Source of the DNA: Thiocystis violacea
Lineage (GTDB): Bacteria > Pseudomonadota > Gammaproteobacteria > Chromatiales > Chromatiaceae
Assembly (NCBI RefSeq): GCF_016583565.1
Contig: NZ_NRRF01000005.1
Location: 1 to 64,000 of the forward strand
DNA: 64,000 nt
Direction of reading: 5' to 3'
Shown: in pieces, positions 41,058 to 53,252 of the stretch
Layout: the number at the start of each line of letters is the position of its first letter
Position numbering within the stretch: the first letter of the stretch is position 1
Position numbers and translations under genes: made by a program
The notes under the pieces: generated by a model
What the model was told of the DNA's origin: nothing
Seen by the model: only the letters and a program-made list of their open reading frames with translations
Databases searched by the model: none

Positions 41058-43437
41058 CGGCGAGCCCCCAGCTCTGCAAGGACTCGCAGGCGCGTTCGTA
41101 GAGCCGCCTGGCCTCGGCACGCTCGGCCTCGCCCCACTCGGCCGGGGGCGCGGCCCGCGCTGGCGCGAGCAGGCGCGCGATGAGCGCGCCGAGTGTCGAG
41201 GCCTCCCTGGGCGTCAGGGCGGTGAAGGCGAGCCGCAGGTGCGGCAGGACCTGGAGCAGTTGCGCCTCATCCCAGCGCAGCAGCACCCGGCTCATGCTCG
41301 CGGCCAGCTCGGGCTCTTGCAGCAGCAGGGCGCGGGCCGCCGGCAGGAAGCCCCGCAGGAAACCGCCGAGCCTGACCGGGGTCAGCTCGCCCTGGCGCAG
41401 CGCCCGCTCCAGCGCCGCGCGACCCCGCGCGAGCGGCCACAGCCCGCGCGCGCTCAGGATGCCGGCGGCCCGGCCGGCCAGGATCGGCGCCGGGGCGCGC
41501 TCGGCGACGCCGATCAGGGTCTCCCGATAGAGATCCAGGTCGCACCAGGGCGCATCCGCTCGCGCCAGACCGTTGAGGAGCCCCAGGGACTCGGCGCAGC
41601 CGGCATCCCGCTCCGGCTCCAGCTCGCCGAGCCAGGACAGGCGCCGGCAGGCGTAGCGGAATCCGCTCCCCAGCAGCGCGTCCAGGGCCGGCGCGTCCTG
41701 GGCCTCCAGCAGGTGCCTGGCGCCGCGGGCGAGCTCGATCCGCGCCAGGCCGGCGACCAGCCCGACGAGGTCGCCCTCTTGGCCCAGCCAGGCGGACAGG
41801 CGTTCGAGCAGTCGCCCGATCAGGTCGCGCAGACCCATCTGTAACGCCGCGATCAGCAGCGCGGCGGCGTCGTCTCCGGCGGCAAGGCGCTCGGCCAGCC
41901 GCGCCGCGGCCGCCTCGCTCACCCGCGCACCGTAGAGGCTGCGCTCGGTCAGAACGGCCTCGGTCTCCGGCCGCCAGCCCAGGCGCCACTCCTCGCGCAC
42001 CCGATCGAGTCCGGTGCCGCCGACGAAGTCTGGCCCGGCCTCCCGCGCCGCGTAGGGGACAGCGAGAAAGCACAGCTGGTGCAGGAAGCGCGACACCGCC
42101 CGGTGCCGCGCCGAGCGATAGAGATCCAGGGCGCGCGTGCGCTCGGCGGCGGCGCCATGGGCGAGACGAAAGTGCCTGCAGCGGGCGCGGAAGTCCTCCA
42201 CCAGCGGCGCCACCGGATAGCCCTCGGGCACGCGCCCGAGGTGCTCGTCCGTGGTCAGCTCCCGCAGCAACCGACGCCAGGCGGTCGGATCTGTTTGCAG
42301 GCCCTTGGCGAAGGCCGTCTCCATGGCGTCGAGCAGCTCCGGGCGACCCGGCGGACAGCCGCGCAGGGCGGCCAGGCGATGGGCGACCAGGGTGGCCTCC
42401 AGCGCGTCCGGCAGCGTCACCGGCTCGCCGCGCGCGCGCAGACGGCGTCCGACGCGGGCGGCCGCGAGGCGGATGGTCTCGGCGTGCGGCGCCGGCTGAC
42501 GGCGCTGACGCCACAGCTCCTGGTAGTAGGCGCTGTCGGCGATGCCGGCGGCATAGCCATTGGCGGCGTCGAGACGCGACAAGGAGTAGGGGATCAGGTA
42601 GCTGCCCTGCTCGCCCCCGTTCGGCGCCTCGGGCACGCGCTCGACCGCGCCGGCGTCGGCGTCCTCGATCAGCCCCGCGATGGCCTCGCAGTGGTAGCCG
42701 CCGGTCACGACCAGGGTGGCGCCCTCCTCGGCGCGGGCGCCGCGCACGGCGGCGGCCATGGCGCGCTCGCGCGCCGCGGTCTGCGCGTCGCCGCGATCGT
42801 CCGGCGCGCGCAGCAGCAGGCACCAGAGCTGCAGGTCCTGAAAGAAGGCGGCGGGGTCGTCGGCGAGAAGGCGCGACTCGAAATGACGGTCCCACCACTC
42901 GTTGAAGTCCCGGCACCCCGTGCGCTCCAGGAGCTGCCCGGTCGCCCAGGACTGCTGCAGCCGCCGGTCCTCCGCCAGGGTCGGCTCCACACCCTCGGGT
43001 TGCGCCTCGGGTTGCGCCTCGGGATCGGCGTCTAGCGCGCTGCGCGCCGCATAGGGCAGGTCGATGAAGCGCAGCTCGAGGCCGAGCCGCCGCCCCTCGC
43101 GGATCGCGATCCATTCCGGCGAGAAGGCGGCCAGCGGAAAGAAACTGCGATGTCGGACGGGCTCGCCGCTCGCGGGGTGGCCGCGCGGGGTGTGGAAACA
43201 GTAGACGGCCAGCGGCGGGCGGGCATCCTTGGCGGCGAGGTGCGGGATGAGGGCGGTGGCGTCCGCCGGTCCCTCGATCAGGATACGGCGCGGGCGGACA
43301 CGGCGGATCAGGGTCCGCAGGTGCAGCGCGCAGGCCGGACTATGGTGACGGATCGGGATCAGCCAGAGCTCGGGGCCGAAGGGGATGCGCGCCAGCCGCG
43401 CGGCATGCGGCTGAACTGGCGGCTCGCTCAGAGCCAC
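41047..43437 (-). CDS. DUF5682-family protein
   Basis: A 796-residue soluble protein with a GTG start at 43437 that overlaps the MoxR gene by 10 bases. The N-terminus (LIPIRHHSPACALHLR, then RRILIEGPADATALI) and the segment TLVVTGGYHCEAIAGLI near residue 240 resemble the TraB/ChaN-related fold of DUF5682 proteins, in which a histidine/glutamate pocket has been suggested. The C-terminal half is helical and Leu/Ala/Arg rich. No catalytic activity is established. Its tight overlap with MoxR and VWA genes on both sides argues that the three products form one complex. The family name is from sequence pattern memory and context. Confidence 0.78.
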   Translation of the reverse strand: MALSEPPVQPHAARLARIPFGPELWLIPIRHHSPACALHLRTLIRRVRPRRILIEGPADATALIPHLAAKDARPPLAVYCFHTPRGHPASGEPVRHRSFFPLAAFSPEWIAIREGRRLGLELRFIDLPYAARSALDADPEAQPEAQPEGVEPTLAEDRRLQQSWATGQLLERTGCRDFNEWWDRHFESRLLADDPAAFFQDLQLWCLLLRAPDDRGDAQTAARERAMAAAVRGARAEEGATLVVTGGYHCEAIAGLIEDADAGAVERVPEAPNGGEQGSYLIPYSLSRLDAANGYAAGIADSAYYQELWRQRRQPAPHAETIRLAAARVGRRLRARGEPVTLPDALEATLVAHRLAALRGCPPGRPELLDAMETAFAKGLQTDPTAWRRLLRELTTDEHLGRVPEGYPVAPLVEDFRARCRHFRLAHGAAAERTRALDLYRSARHRAVSRFLHQLCFLAVPYAAREAGPDFVGGTGLDRVREEWRLGWRPETEAVLTERSLYGARVSEAAAARLAERLAAGDDAAALLIAALQMGLRDLIGRLLERLSAWLGQEGDLVGLVAGLARIELARGARHLLEAQDAPALDALLGSGFRYACRRLSWLGELEPERDAGCAESLGLLNGLARADAPWCDLDLYRETLIGVAERAPAPILAGRAAGILSARGLWPLARGRAALERALRQGELTPVRLGGFLRGFLPAARALLLQEPELAASMSRVLLRWDEAQLLQVLPHLRLAFTALTPREASTLGALIARLLAPARAAPPAEWGEAERAEARRLYERACESLQSWGLADAD

Positions 43438-44540
43438 ACCTCCCCCTCCAGCAGCGCCCGCCAGGCCGGCTCATCCGCGCGGTGACCGCGCACCAGGCGC
43501 AGATAGTCCCGCAGCCGTCGGCGGTCGTCTTCCTCGCCCTTGATCAGGGTGCCGCCGAGGTGGCGCAGCAGCTGAGCGGGGCCGGCCGAACCATCGCCCA
43601 GGTACCAGCAATCGGCCAGCGCGCTGTGCAGCACGTTGATGGCCTCCGCGGTCGAGAGGACATTGCTCATGGGCTCCAGCGCGACGCCGAGCGCCTGGGC
43701 CTGGCGCAGCTCCTGAAAGAGCGTGACCAGCAGTCCGGTCAGCTCGGGCGCGACGCTGGCGCCGATCCCCTCCGCCGTGAGCAGGCGCTGAACCTCGCGG
43801 CTCACCAGCTCGCCCTCCAGGCGCGGGTCGGTCAGGGGCTGCATCGTCTCGAAATTCAAGCGGCGCTTGAGGGCGGATGACATCTCGTTGACGCCGCGGT
43901 CCTTCAGGTTCGCCGTCGCGATGATGTTGAAGCCGGGCCGGGACAGCACCAGGCTGCCCTCGCCCTTCAGCTCCGGGACGTGCAGCACGCGATCGGAGAG
44001 CACGGGGATCAGCAGATCCTGGATCTCCACCGGGCAACGGGTGATCTCCTCGAAGCGCATCAAGGCGCCCTGCTCCATGGCCTGATGCAGCGGGCCGGCG
44101 ACCAGCGCCGCCGGCGTCGGGCCGTCGCGCAGCAGCAGCGCATAGTTCCAGCTATAGCGGATGCCCTCCTCCACGGTGCCGGCGCTGCCCTGGACCGTCA
44201 GGGTGCTGCGCCCGGAGATGGCCGCCGCCAGGAGCTCCGAGAGCAGCGACTTGGCCGTGCCGGGCTCACCGGCGAGCAGCAGGCCGCGCTGACCGGCCAG
44301 GGTGACGATGGACCGCTCGACGAGCACGTCGTTGCCGAAGATCTTGCGCTCGATCACACGCCCGCCGAGCGCCTCGCCGTCGCTGCCCAGGATGAAGGAA
44401 CGCACGGCCCGCGGGCTCAGTTGCCAACCGGCGGGGCACGGATGCCGATCCCAGGCGCGCAGCGCGGCGATGTCATCGGCATGGCGCTGCTCGGCGGGAA
44501 ACCGCTGCGCGGAGGGTATCGATTGGACATCGCTCGTCAT
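43428..44540 (-). CDS. MoxR-type AAA+ ATPase
   Basis: A 370-residue AAA+ ATPase. Walker A is GEPGTAKS (91-98), and the Walker B region reads ALMRFEEITRCP (about 159-170), with the acidic pair EE. NIIATANLKDRGVNEM matches sensor 1, and LKRRLNFETM the arginine-finger segment. MoxR proteins act as chaperone-like remodelling ATPases together with VWA partners, and the VWA gene lies two genes downstream. GAGGAG is found about ten bases before the ATG at 44540. It is the first intact gene of the overlapping ATPase-DUF5682-VWA set. The decayed PAS remnant ends 34 bases upstream and may share the leader. Confidence 0.92.
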   Translation of the reverse strand: MTSDVQSIPSAQRFPAEQRHADDIAALRAWDRHPCPAGWQLSPRAVRSFILGSDGEALGGRVIERKIFGNDVLVERSIVTLAGQRGLLLAGEPGTAKSLLSELLAAAISGRSTLTVQGSAGTVEEGIRYSWNYALLLRDGPTPAALVAGPLHQAMEQGALMRFEEITRCPVEIQDLLIPVLSDRVLHVPELKGEGSLVLSRPGFNIIATANLKDRGVNEMSSALKRRLNFETMQPLTDPRLEGELVSREVQRLLTAEGIGASVAPELTGLLVTLFQELRQAQALGVALEPMSNVLSTAEAINVLHSALADCWYLGDGSAGPAQLLRHLGGTLIKGEEDDRRRLRDYLRLVRGHRADEPAWRALLEGEVWL

Positions 44541-44573
44541 CGCTTGCGCGCTCCTCTAGTTGACGATGCCGAT

Positions 44574-44828
44574 TCAGGGCTTGCCAGCCTGGACCGTCTT
44601 CCAGAGGTCGGCGAAGGCCGCCGCCGGCATGTCGGGATGACGAATGAGGTTGTGCGGCGCGCCCATCAGCTCTTCTTCCAGGAAGCCGCTGATCTCGACG
44701 AAGGCGCGGTTCACCTGCGTGATGCGGCCCTTTAGATCCGTGCTCGACATTAGATCCGTGCTCGACACGATGATTCGGTCGGCCCGCATCTCGTGCTCGA
44801 TGTCGGTGCCAGGCAAGTTGACGCGCAT
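44574..44828 (-). pseudogene. Truncated Aer-type PAS domain with nonsense codon
   Basis: From ATG at 44828 the frame reads MRVNLPGTDIEHEMRADRII, then GRITQVNRAFVEISGF, EEELMGAPHNLIRHPDMP and AAAFADLWKTVQAGKP before TGA. It aligns closely with the first 80 residues of the chemoreceptor at 26299-27870 ([26 protein letters not shown]). The stop falls exactly where that protein has Trp (GKPWRGLV against GKP-stop-IGIV), so a TGG to TGA change is likely; a TAG follows soon after. An 18-bp tandem duplication at 44733-44750 and 44751-44768 adds six residues (SSTDLM-SSTDLK). It is probably a dead fragment, though a short stand-alone PAS protein could still be made. Confidence 0.65.
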
Positions 44829-44937
44829 GGCGACTCCCATTCGCTGCGAGCCCAGACGGAGTCAACACTGAGCGTCGCACCCCGACGGGCAACCTGGAAG
44901 CGAGCATAACCAGCCGTCAGCAGAGCGACAGAACAAC

Positions 44938-46494
44938 TTATTGATTCCGCGACATGCGTCGCGGTAATGCGATCAGAAAACGCCCGGCATTGGCCAACTG
45001 ACGGCGCAGCAGATTCCAGTTCTCCTCGCGCCGGCGCTCGTCCTGGCAGCGCAGGAGGCGGGTGCGCTGGGCGCGGTCCATCTGGTCGAGGATGGCGGTC
45101 CAGAGGGTGTCCTCGACATTGTAGAGGCGGCCTTCGGCAAGGCAGACCGGAATGACGTTGGCGATGGGCACCTCCAGGTCGGTCGCCAGCGCGGTGACCG
45201 CGGCCTGAATACTCATCGCCTTGAGGTTGGTCGAGTCCGTGAGGTCATAGGGCGGCAGCCACTCGCGCAAGGGCCGCAGCCGGTCGATGTAGGTCACCAC
45301 GACCAGCAGGGGTGGTGGCCGGCGATCGACCCGCGCGGCCTGCGCCGTGCGCACCGCATCGAGCGTCTGGCGCTCGGACTGGCGGTCCGGGCGATGCGCG
45401 GCGCTCACCCAGATGATCATGTCCGCCGAGATCGCAGCCTCGTTCAATGTCTTGTACGCCAGCCGCTCGACGCCCGGCGAGTCGAAGATGAGCGCGAGGT
45501 CGAGGCCGTCGCGCTCGAGCCGGTAGGGCATCAGCGCCCTGGTGGTCTCGGGCAGGACATCCGTCGCCGCCCGCAGCTGGCCGAAGAGCAGGTTGATGAG
45601 AGAGGATTTCCCGGTGTTGGAGCGCCCCAGCACCAGGATTCGCAGCGGCTCGCCCGGCAAGGGCTCCGCCTCGGCCACCTCGCTGCTAACGGCGCGTTCC
45701 ACGTCTTCGCGCGAGACTTGGGTCAGGCGCATGATCGGGGTGTCGTCGGTCAGCAGCAGGCGTCCGCTGTAGAGGTCGATGGCGTAGGCGCCGACCTTGC
45801 GCACGTACTCCTGCAACAGCCAGCGGTAGACGTCCTGCTGGGCCATGGCGAAGCCGCGCTTGCGCAGGTGACCCCAGGCCTCCGACAGCAGCGCGTTCGC
45901 CGGATTGACCACCCAGTATCCCGCGCGATACATGCCGAGCAGGCGCTCGGCAAAGGGCTTCCAGCGATAGACGCGGACGAGCGAGCCGATGGTCAGCCGA
46001 TGGCTGAAGGGGATGTTCTGGGTGATGGACTCGCGCAGGTCGCGACTCGCCCGCTCGATCACGAGCAGCGCATGCGGCACGCGCAGCTCCAGCAGCGGCT
46101 GCTCGACCTCGGGATGGAAGTAGCTCGCGACGCGCTCCAGCGTAAGCTGGGCCAGCTCGCCTAGACGGGTTCCGTCGTCGAGGGGCCAATCGTCCGGCTC
46201 GATCTGCTCGACGAGCGACTCCACCCGCGCCCAGGCCCCTTCGGCCACGGGCGGCCAGGTCGGGTCCGGCCGCGTCTGCCCCTCATCGAGCTGATGCTGC
46301 TGCCGCTCCTTGAGCCAGCTCTGCAGGCCGAAGCCAGCCCCGCTGAGCAGCAGCAAGGAGCCGAGCCAGACCAGCATGGCGCCGTGCTGCTGCAGCCAGA
46401 GCAGCCCCAGGGGTACGAGCACGGCGAAGGGCAGCACCCAGAGCAAGAGCGACCCGAGCCAGAGGCCGTCGATTCGGCTCATGATTCTTTTCAT
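44938..46494 (-). CDS. Membrane-anchored GTPase
   Basis: A 518-residue protein with two N-terminal membrane helices (about 10-35 and 40-58). A long helical region follows, then a GTPase domain with G1 GRSNTGKS (290-297), a Thr-rich switch (LPETTRALMPYR), G3 DSPGVE and G4 TYIDRL. The cytoplasmic GTPase part is Era/TrmE-like, whereas the N-terminal 280 residues have no assigned fold. The ATG overlaps the stop of the second GTPase gene upstream (46491-46494), so both are coupled. Two such GTPases often occur together in proteobacteria, but the cellular role is not established. It lies upstream of the MoxR cluster on the same strand, separated by the PAS remnant. Confidence 0.82.
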   Translation of the reverse strand: MKRIMSRIDGLWLGSLLLWVLPFAVLVPLGLLWLQQHGAMLVWLGSLLLLSGAGFGLQSWLKERQQHQLDEGQTRPDPTWPPVAEGAWARVESLVEQIEPDDWPLDDGTRLGELAQLTLERVASYFHPEVEQPLLELRVPHALLVIERASRDLRESITQNIPFSHRLTIGSLVRVYRWKPFAERLLGMYRAGYWVVNPANALLSEAWGHLRKRGFAMAQQDVYRWLLQEYVRKVGAYAIDLYSGRLLLTDDTPIMRLTQVSREDVERAVSSEVAEAEPLPGEPLRILVLGRSNTGKSSLINLLFGQLRAATDVLPETTRALMPYRLERDGLDLALIFDSPGVERLAYKTLNEAAISADMIIWVSAAHRPDRQSERQTLDAVRTAQAARVDRRPPPLLVVVTYIDRLRPLREWLPPYDLTDSTNLKAMSIQAAVTALATDLEVPIANVIPVCLAEGRLYNVEDTLWTAILDQMDRAQRTRLLRCQDERRREENWNLLRRQLANAGRFLIALPRRMSRNQ

Positions 46495-47720
46495 GTCTTA
46501 CCTGACTTGAAGCGGTCCCGCAGCATGTCCGAGCCTTGTTCGAGCTGCTCGGCGAACAGCCGCCGCAGAACCTGCGCCTCTGCGTCCAGACCCAGAGTGC
46601 GCTGATGGAAGTAGTAACTGGCGGCCTTTCCCAGGGCATAGGTGGTGGCAGCGCTCGCGCTCGCGCCCCAGACCGCGCCCAGGGTCTGCCCCAGATAGGG
46701 CAACAGCTTGATCAGGGTACGCCCCGCGTAGCGGGCCGCGTAGGTCAGGGCGACGCCCGAGCCGAGCAGCCCGAGAAAATCCAGCATCGCCTGGCGATCC
46801 CAAGGCTGCGCGTAGATGGCAGCCAGACTCTGCAGCATCTTGGCCTGGATCGCGGGCACCGCGGCCAGATCGACCAGCGGAAAGGCCCCGACGCCAGCCG
46901 CGGCCAGGGCGTAGCCCAGGATGTGCGGGTGAGCGGCCTGCGCGAAAACGTCCTTCACACCCGCGTCGCGCCCAAGCACCCAGTGCAGCCGCAAGGCCGA
47001 CAGGGTGTCGATGGCGCGCCAGAGCGCCTCCAGCCCATAGTCGACGGGTTCATAGCCGTCCTCGGGCAAGGTCAGATCCACCGCCACCCAGTGGACCCTC
47101 GCCTTGCCCGGAAGCTCCCCGGCGCGCTCGCGCTGGTAGCGCAGTGAACGCGCCAGGTCGTGCGGGATGGTCGCGGGCCAGGGCTCGCGCTCGAAGGGGT
47201 ACGGGAGCCGGTGCTCCCCCTCCGCCGGATAGAGCTCGTGCAGCCCGGTCTGCGCAATGATCAGCGGCCACTCGGGGTGACGCTGGCGCACCGTGCGCAG
47301 CACCTCAAGCACGGCATCCTGGTCCTGGTCGCCGGCCTTCATGACGGCCAGCAGCAGGTGCGCCCGAGACTCGCCGAAGCGGATGTCGTCCTCCGGGTCG
47401 TAGGCCACTTCACCCAGGCCGCGCGTATCCAGAAAGCGGACCACGGGGGCCTCGCTCGGGAAGTCATAGAGCCGCGCGCTCGCCGTGCAGGGCTGGAAGC
47501 CGTTGCCGATCTCCGCCAGCTCGCTACCGGTGAGCGCGCGGATGATGGAGGTCTTGCCGGCCTGGGTCTTGCCGATCAGCCAGACGACAGGCAGCGCCGC
47601 GCCGGCCCGCGCGGCATTCAGGGCCGTCTCCAGCCGCCGCGCGTCCACGCGCGGACTCAGGAGCGCCTCCTTGAGTCCGCGCCAGCGACCCGGCCATGTG
47701 CTCGCGTCCGAGGTGATCAT
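46491..47720 (-). CDS. GTPase with C-terminal DUF697-type membrane domain
   Basis: A 409-residue protein. The G1 loop is IGKTQAGKTSI (49-59), G3 is DTRGLGE and a G4-like IIAQTGLHEL follows. The C-terminal 150 residues have hydrophobic helices (HILGYALAAAGVGAFPLVDLA, in parts; LDFLGLLGSGVALTYAARYAG; LGAVWGASASAATTYALGKAA), matching the DUF697/YcjF-type region. The protein probably sits on the inner membrane through that end. It is the first gene of the pair, with the downstream GTPase starting at the overlap ATGA. Function of the family is uncertain; links with stress or envelope processes are only suggested. Confidence 0.82.
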   Translation of the reverse strand: MITSDASTWPGRWRGLKEALLSPRVDARRLETALNAARAGAALPVVWLIGKTQAGKTSIIRALTGSELAEIGNGFQPCTASARLYDFPSEAPVVRFLDTRGLGEVAYDPEDDIRFGESRAHLLLAVMKAGDQDQDAVLEVLRTVRQRHPEWPLIIAQTGLHELYPAEGEHRLPYPFEREPWPATIPHDLARSLRYQRERAGELPGKARVHWVAVDLTLPEDGYEPVDYGLEALWRAIDTLSALRLHWVLGRDAGVKDVFAQAAHPHILGYALAAAGVGAFPLVDLAAVPAIQAKMLQSLAAIYAQPWDRQAMLDFLGLLGSGVALTYAARYAGRTLIKLLPYLGQTLGAVWGASASAATTYALGKAASYYFHQRTLGLDAEAQVLRRLFAEQLEQGSDMLRDRFKSGKT

Positions 47721-48030
47721 CTCATCTGAAGTGTCAATGACGTATCCGGGAATGGCGTATCCGGCATATCCGGGCGTTCAGCCTGCATGGCGGTTCACCG
47801 ACGCCGCGCCGGACCTGCCCTGTCCGCGACGGATTGTAGTCCCGAGGGTCCTCCGAACCGCACTGCCAATTCAAGACAGCTGGAAAATGCGGCGCACAGC
47901 GTGTTTCCTTCCGACCCTCGATGTGCAAGCTTCGCGTCAGAGATCGCAAATCAGCATAGCCGTGCGATACGTCTACCTTTATTCTATCCCGCTTAATTTC
48001 TACCCAACTCCAACGCCGAGGTTGCCACCG
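47721..48030. other. Divergent intergenic region upstream of GTPase and peptidase genes
   Basis: About 310 bases between divergent genes. A stretch near 47960-48012 (TACGTCTACCTTTATTCTAT and neighbours) is clearly richer in A/T than the surroundings and would suit a promoter for the peptidase gene, but no confident -35/-10 pair can be named. No repeat or gene seen. Confidence 0.4.
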
Positions 48031-49056
48031 TTGTTTGTCCTTTTGCGATCCCTCTACGAATACACGCCCGCTCGGCTCGGTCGGTTGATGCTCATGGCGC
48101 TTCTGGTGGGCGGCATCGTGCTCGGTGGCGCGGCCTGCGCGACGGACTCCGACAGCCGAGCCTATGACTCGTCCTACCGCCCGAACCCCAACTCTCCGGC
48201 GGTCTCGAGCTATCGGTCAGCCTATGAGCCGAGCTACACGCTCAACCGTCTCGACGACGGCAACCGCAGCGATCGCGCGGACAGCCTCCCGCCGGGACTG
48301 CGCCTGCAGACACCGAGCGCACTGGTCGTCGATGATCGCGGCAACCGCCTTTACGCGAGGAACACGCGCCAGGCACGCCCCATCGCCTCCGTCACCAAGC
48401 TCATGACCGCCATGGTCGTTCTGGACGCCGGCGTCTCCATGAGCACGCCGATCAGCATCGTCGAGCAGGATCGCGACCGCTTGAAGAACAGCAGCTCGCG
48501 CCTGCGCATCGGTGCGGCCCGGTTGCCACGCAACCAGATGATGATGGCCGCGCTCATTTCATCGGACAACCGCGCGGCGCACGCACTCTCGCGCACCACC
48601 TTCCGCGGTGGAACCCCTGTCTTCGTCCGCGCCATGAACCGCAAGGCCAAGGCGCTTGGCATGCGCGACACCAACTTCGTCGACCCGACCGGGCTGGATC
48701 CGCGCAACCACTCCACGGCCGAGGACATGGTGAAGATGGTGCAGGCCGCCTCGCGCTACGCCTTCATCCGCAGCACCACCTCGCGCGGCGAAATGACGCT
48801 CTACCCCTTCGCGGATCACCGGCCGCTGCAGTATCGCAATACCAACCCGCTGGTCAGAGACCCGGACTGGCAAATCGAAGTCAGCAAGACTGGCTTCATC
48901 AACGAGGCGGGGCGCTGCCTGGTCATGCAGACACGCATCGGTGACCGCAGACTCACCATCGTCCTGCTCGGCGCGAACGGCAAGATGACACCCGTCGGCG
49001 ACTCGAACCGGTTGCGTGACTGGATGCTGAGCGGGAGCTATACGGCCTCGAGGTAG
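48031..49056 (+). CDS. pbpG: D-alanyl-D-alanine endopeptidase (PBP7-type, peptidase S11)
   Basis: About 341 residues. The active-site set of the S11 family is present: SVTKLM (SxxK), SSDN (SxN) and SKTGF (KTG). The protein would cleave D-Ala cross-links in the periplasm. I chose TTG at 48031, which has GAGG nine bases upstream and gives a signal peptide with basic residues (LLRSLYEYTPARLGR) before LMLMALLVGGIVLGG; ATG at 48088 (MLMALLVGG) is the alternative but lacks a basic n-region. The mature part begins with a Ser/Tyr-rich linker (DSDSRAYDSSYRPNPN) before the catalytic domain. It is followed closely by the hemolysin-III gene. Confidence 0.85.
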   Translation: MFVLLRSLYEYTPARLGRLMLMALLVGGIVLGGAACATDSDSRAYDSSYRPNPNSPAVSSYRSAYEPSYTLNRLDDGNRSDRADSLPPGLRLQTPSALVVDDRGNRLYARNTRQARPIASVTKLMTAMVVLDAGVSMSTPISIVEQDRDRLKNSSSRLRIGAARLPRNQMMMAALISSDNRAAHALSRTTFRGGTPVFVRAMNRKAKALGMRDTNFVDPTGLDPRNHSTAEDMVKMVQAASRYAFIRSTTSRGEMTLYPFADHRPLQYRNTNPLVRDPDWQIEVSKTGFINEAGRCLVMQTRIGDRRLTIVLLGANGKMTPVGDSNRLRDWMLSGSYTASR

Positions 49057-49064
49057 TCAAGAGG

Positions 49065-49679
49065 ATGTACGCGGGCGAATTCTTCAACAGCATTTCGCAC
49101 CTCGTCGGGGCCGTCCTCGCCCTGATCGGCGTCACCGTCATGGTGACGCTGGCCAGCACCGAGGGCGGCGCGCTGCGCATCGTCAGCATGAGCATCTACG
49201 GCGTCACCCTCTTCCTGCTCTATCTGTTCTCGACCCTCTATCACAGCTTCCGGGGTCGCGCGAAGCAGGTCTTCAGGGTGCTGGACCACGACGCCATCTA
49301 TCTCCTGATCGCGGGCACCTACACGCCTTTCACCCTGCTGGTTCTGAAAGGGCAGACCGGCTGGTGGATGTTCGCCGGGGTCTGGGCGCTGGCGCTGGCC
49401 GGCATGGTGCTGGATTCGCTCCCCAGAAAAGGGCCGCGGATCCTGTCCATGGTGATCTATCTCACCATGGGTTGGCTGGTGCTCCTGGCGCTCGACCCAC
49501 TCATCGCCGCCCTCCCCCCGGCCGGCTTCTGGGTGCTGCTCGCCGGCGGGCTCTTCTACACGGTCGGCGTCATCTTCTACCTCCTCGACGACCGCTATCC
49601 ATGGTGTCATGGCGTCTGGCACCTCTTCGTGCTCGCCGGCAGCGTGAGCCACTATTTCGCCATCCTCCTCTTTATCTGA
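49065..49679 (+). CDS. Hemolysin III / TrhA-family membrane protein
   Basis: A 204-residue polytopic membrane protein starting 8 bases after the peptidase stop. Seven hydrophobic helices are visible, with the family signatures NSISHLVGAVLALIGV, SFRGRAKQVFRVLDHDAIYLLIAGTYTP (in parts), LDDRYPWCHGVWHLFVLAGS and HYFA. The conserved histidines and aspartates (SHLVG, LDHDA, WHLFV) are those of the PAQR/hemolysin III superfamily, thought to bind a metal. In E. coli the relative TrhA is linked to membrane lipid homeostasis, so a true hemolysin role is unlikely. It probably shares a transcript with pbpG and slyX. Confidence 0.93.
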   Translation: MYAGEFFNSISHLVGAVLALIGVTVMVTLASTEGGALRIVSMSIYGVTLFLLYLFSTLYHSFRGRAKQVFRVLDHDAIYLLIAGTYTPFTLLVLKGQTGWWMFAGVWALALAGMVLDSLPRKGPRILSMVIYLTMGWLVLLALDPLIAALPPAGFWVLLAGGLFYTVGVIFYLLDDRYPWCHGVWHLFVLAGSVSHYFAILLFI

Positions 49680-49697
49680 GTCGGGAGATCAGCGCCC

Positions 49698-49913
49698 ATG
49701 AGCCATGATGACATGAGCCATGCCGAAGCCATCGCCGACCTCCAAATGCGTCTGACCTATCAGGACGACGACATCAAGGCGCTCAACCAGGTCGTCAAGC
49801 AGCAGCAAGACCAGATCGACCTTCTTCGTCGCGATATCGAGCGGCTGCGCGAACTGCTTGCGGTGATGGCCCAGTCCGATTCCGGCAGTCAGGAGCGGCC
49901 GCCGCACTACTGA
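49698..49913 (+). CDS. slyX: SlyX-family small coiled-coil protein
   Basis: A 71-residue protein with the SlyX pattern: an N-terminal helix IADLQMRLTYQDDDIKALN, a coiled coil VVKQQQDQIDLLRRDIERLR and the C-terminal RPPHY tail, as in most SlyX proteins (PPPHY). The precise role of SlyX is unknown. It follows the hemolysin-III gene by 18 bases and converges on the RND permease gene. Length matches the family (about 70). Confidence 0.92.
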   Translation: MSHDDMSHAEAIADLQMRLTYQDDDIKALNQVVKQQQDQIDLLRRDIERLRELLAVMAQSDSGSQERPPHY

Positions 49914-50000
49914 TCGGGATCCATAGGATCGGGATCCACCCGCCTGACGCGAATCCTCGATGGATGCCGATCTGCGCTTGGTGCGGTTGGCGCTCGCAGC

Positions 50001-53252
<3,252 letters not shown>

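Noticed and set aside
48088-48150. Lipoprotein signal for the PBP7-type peptidase (GGAAC)
   Set aside because: A Gly at the -3 position instead of Leu/Val makes a lipobox unlikely; an ordinary signal peptide is the better reading.
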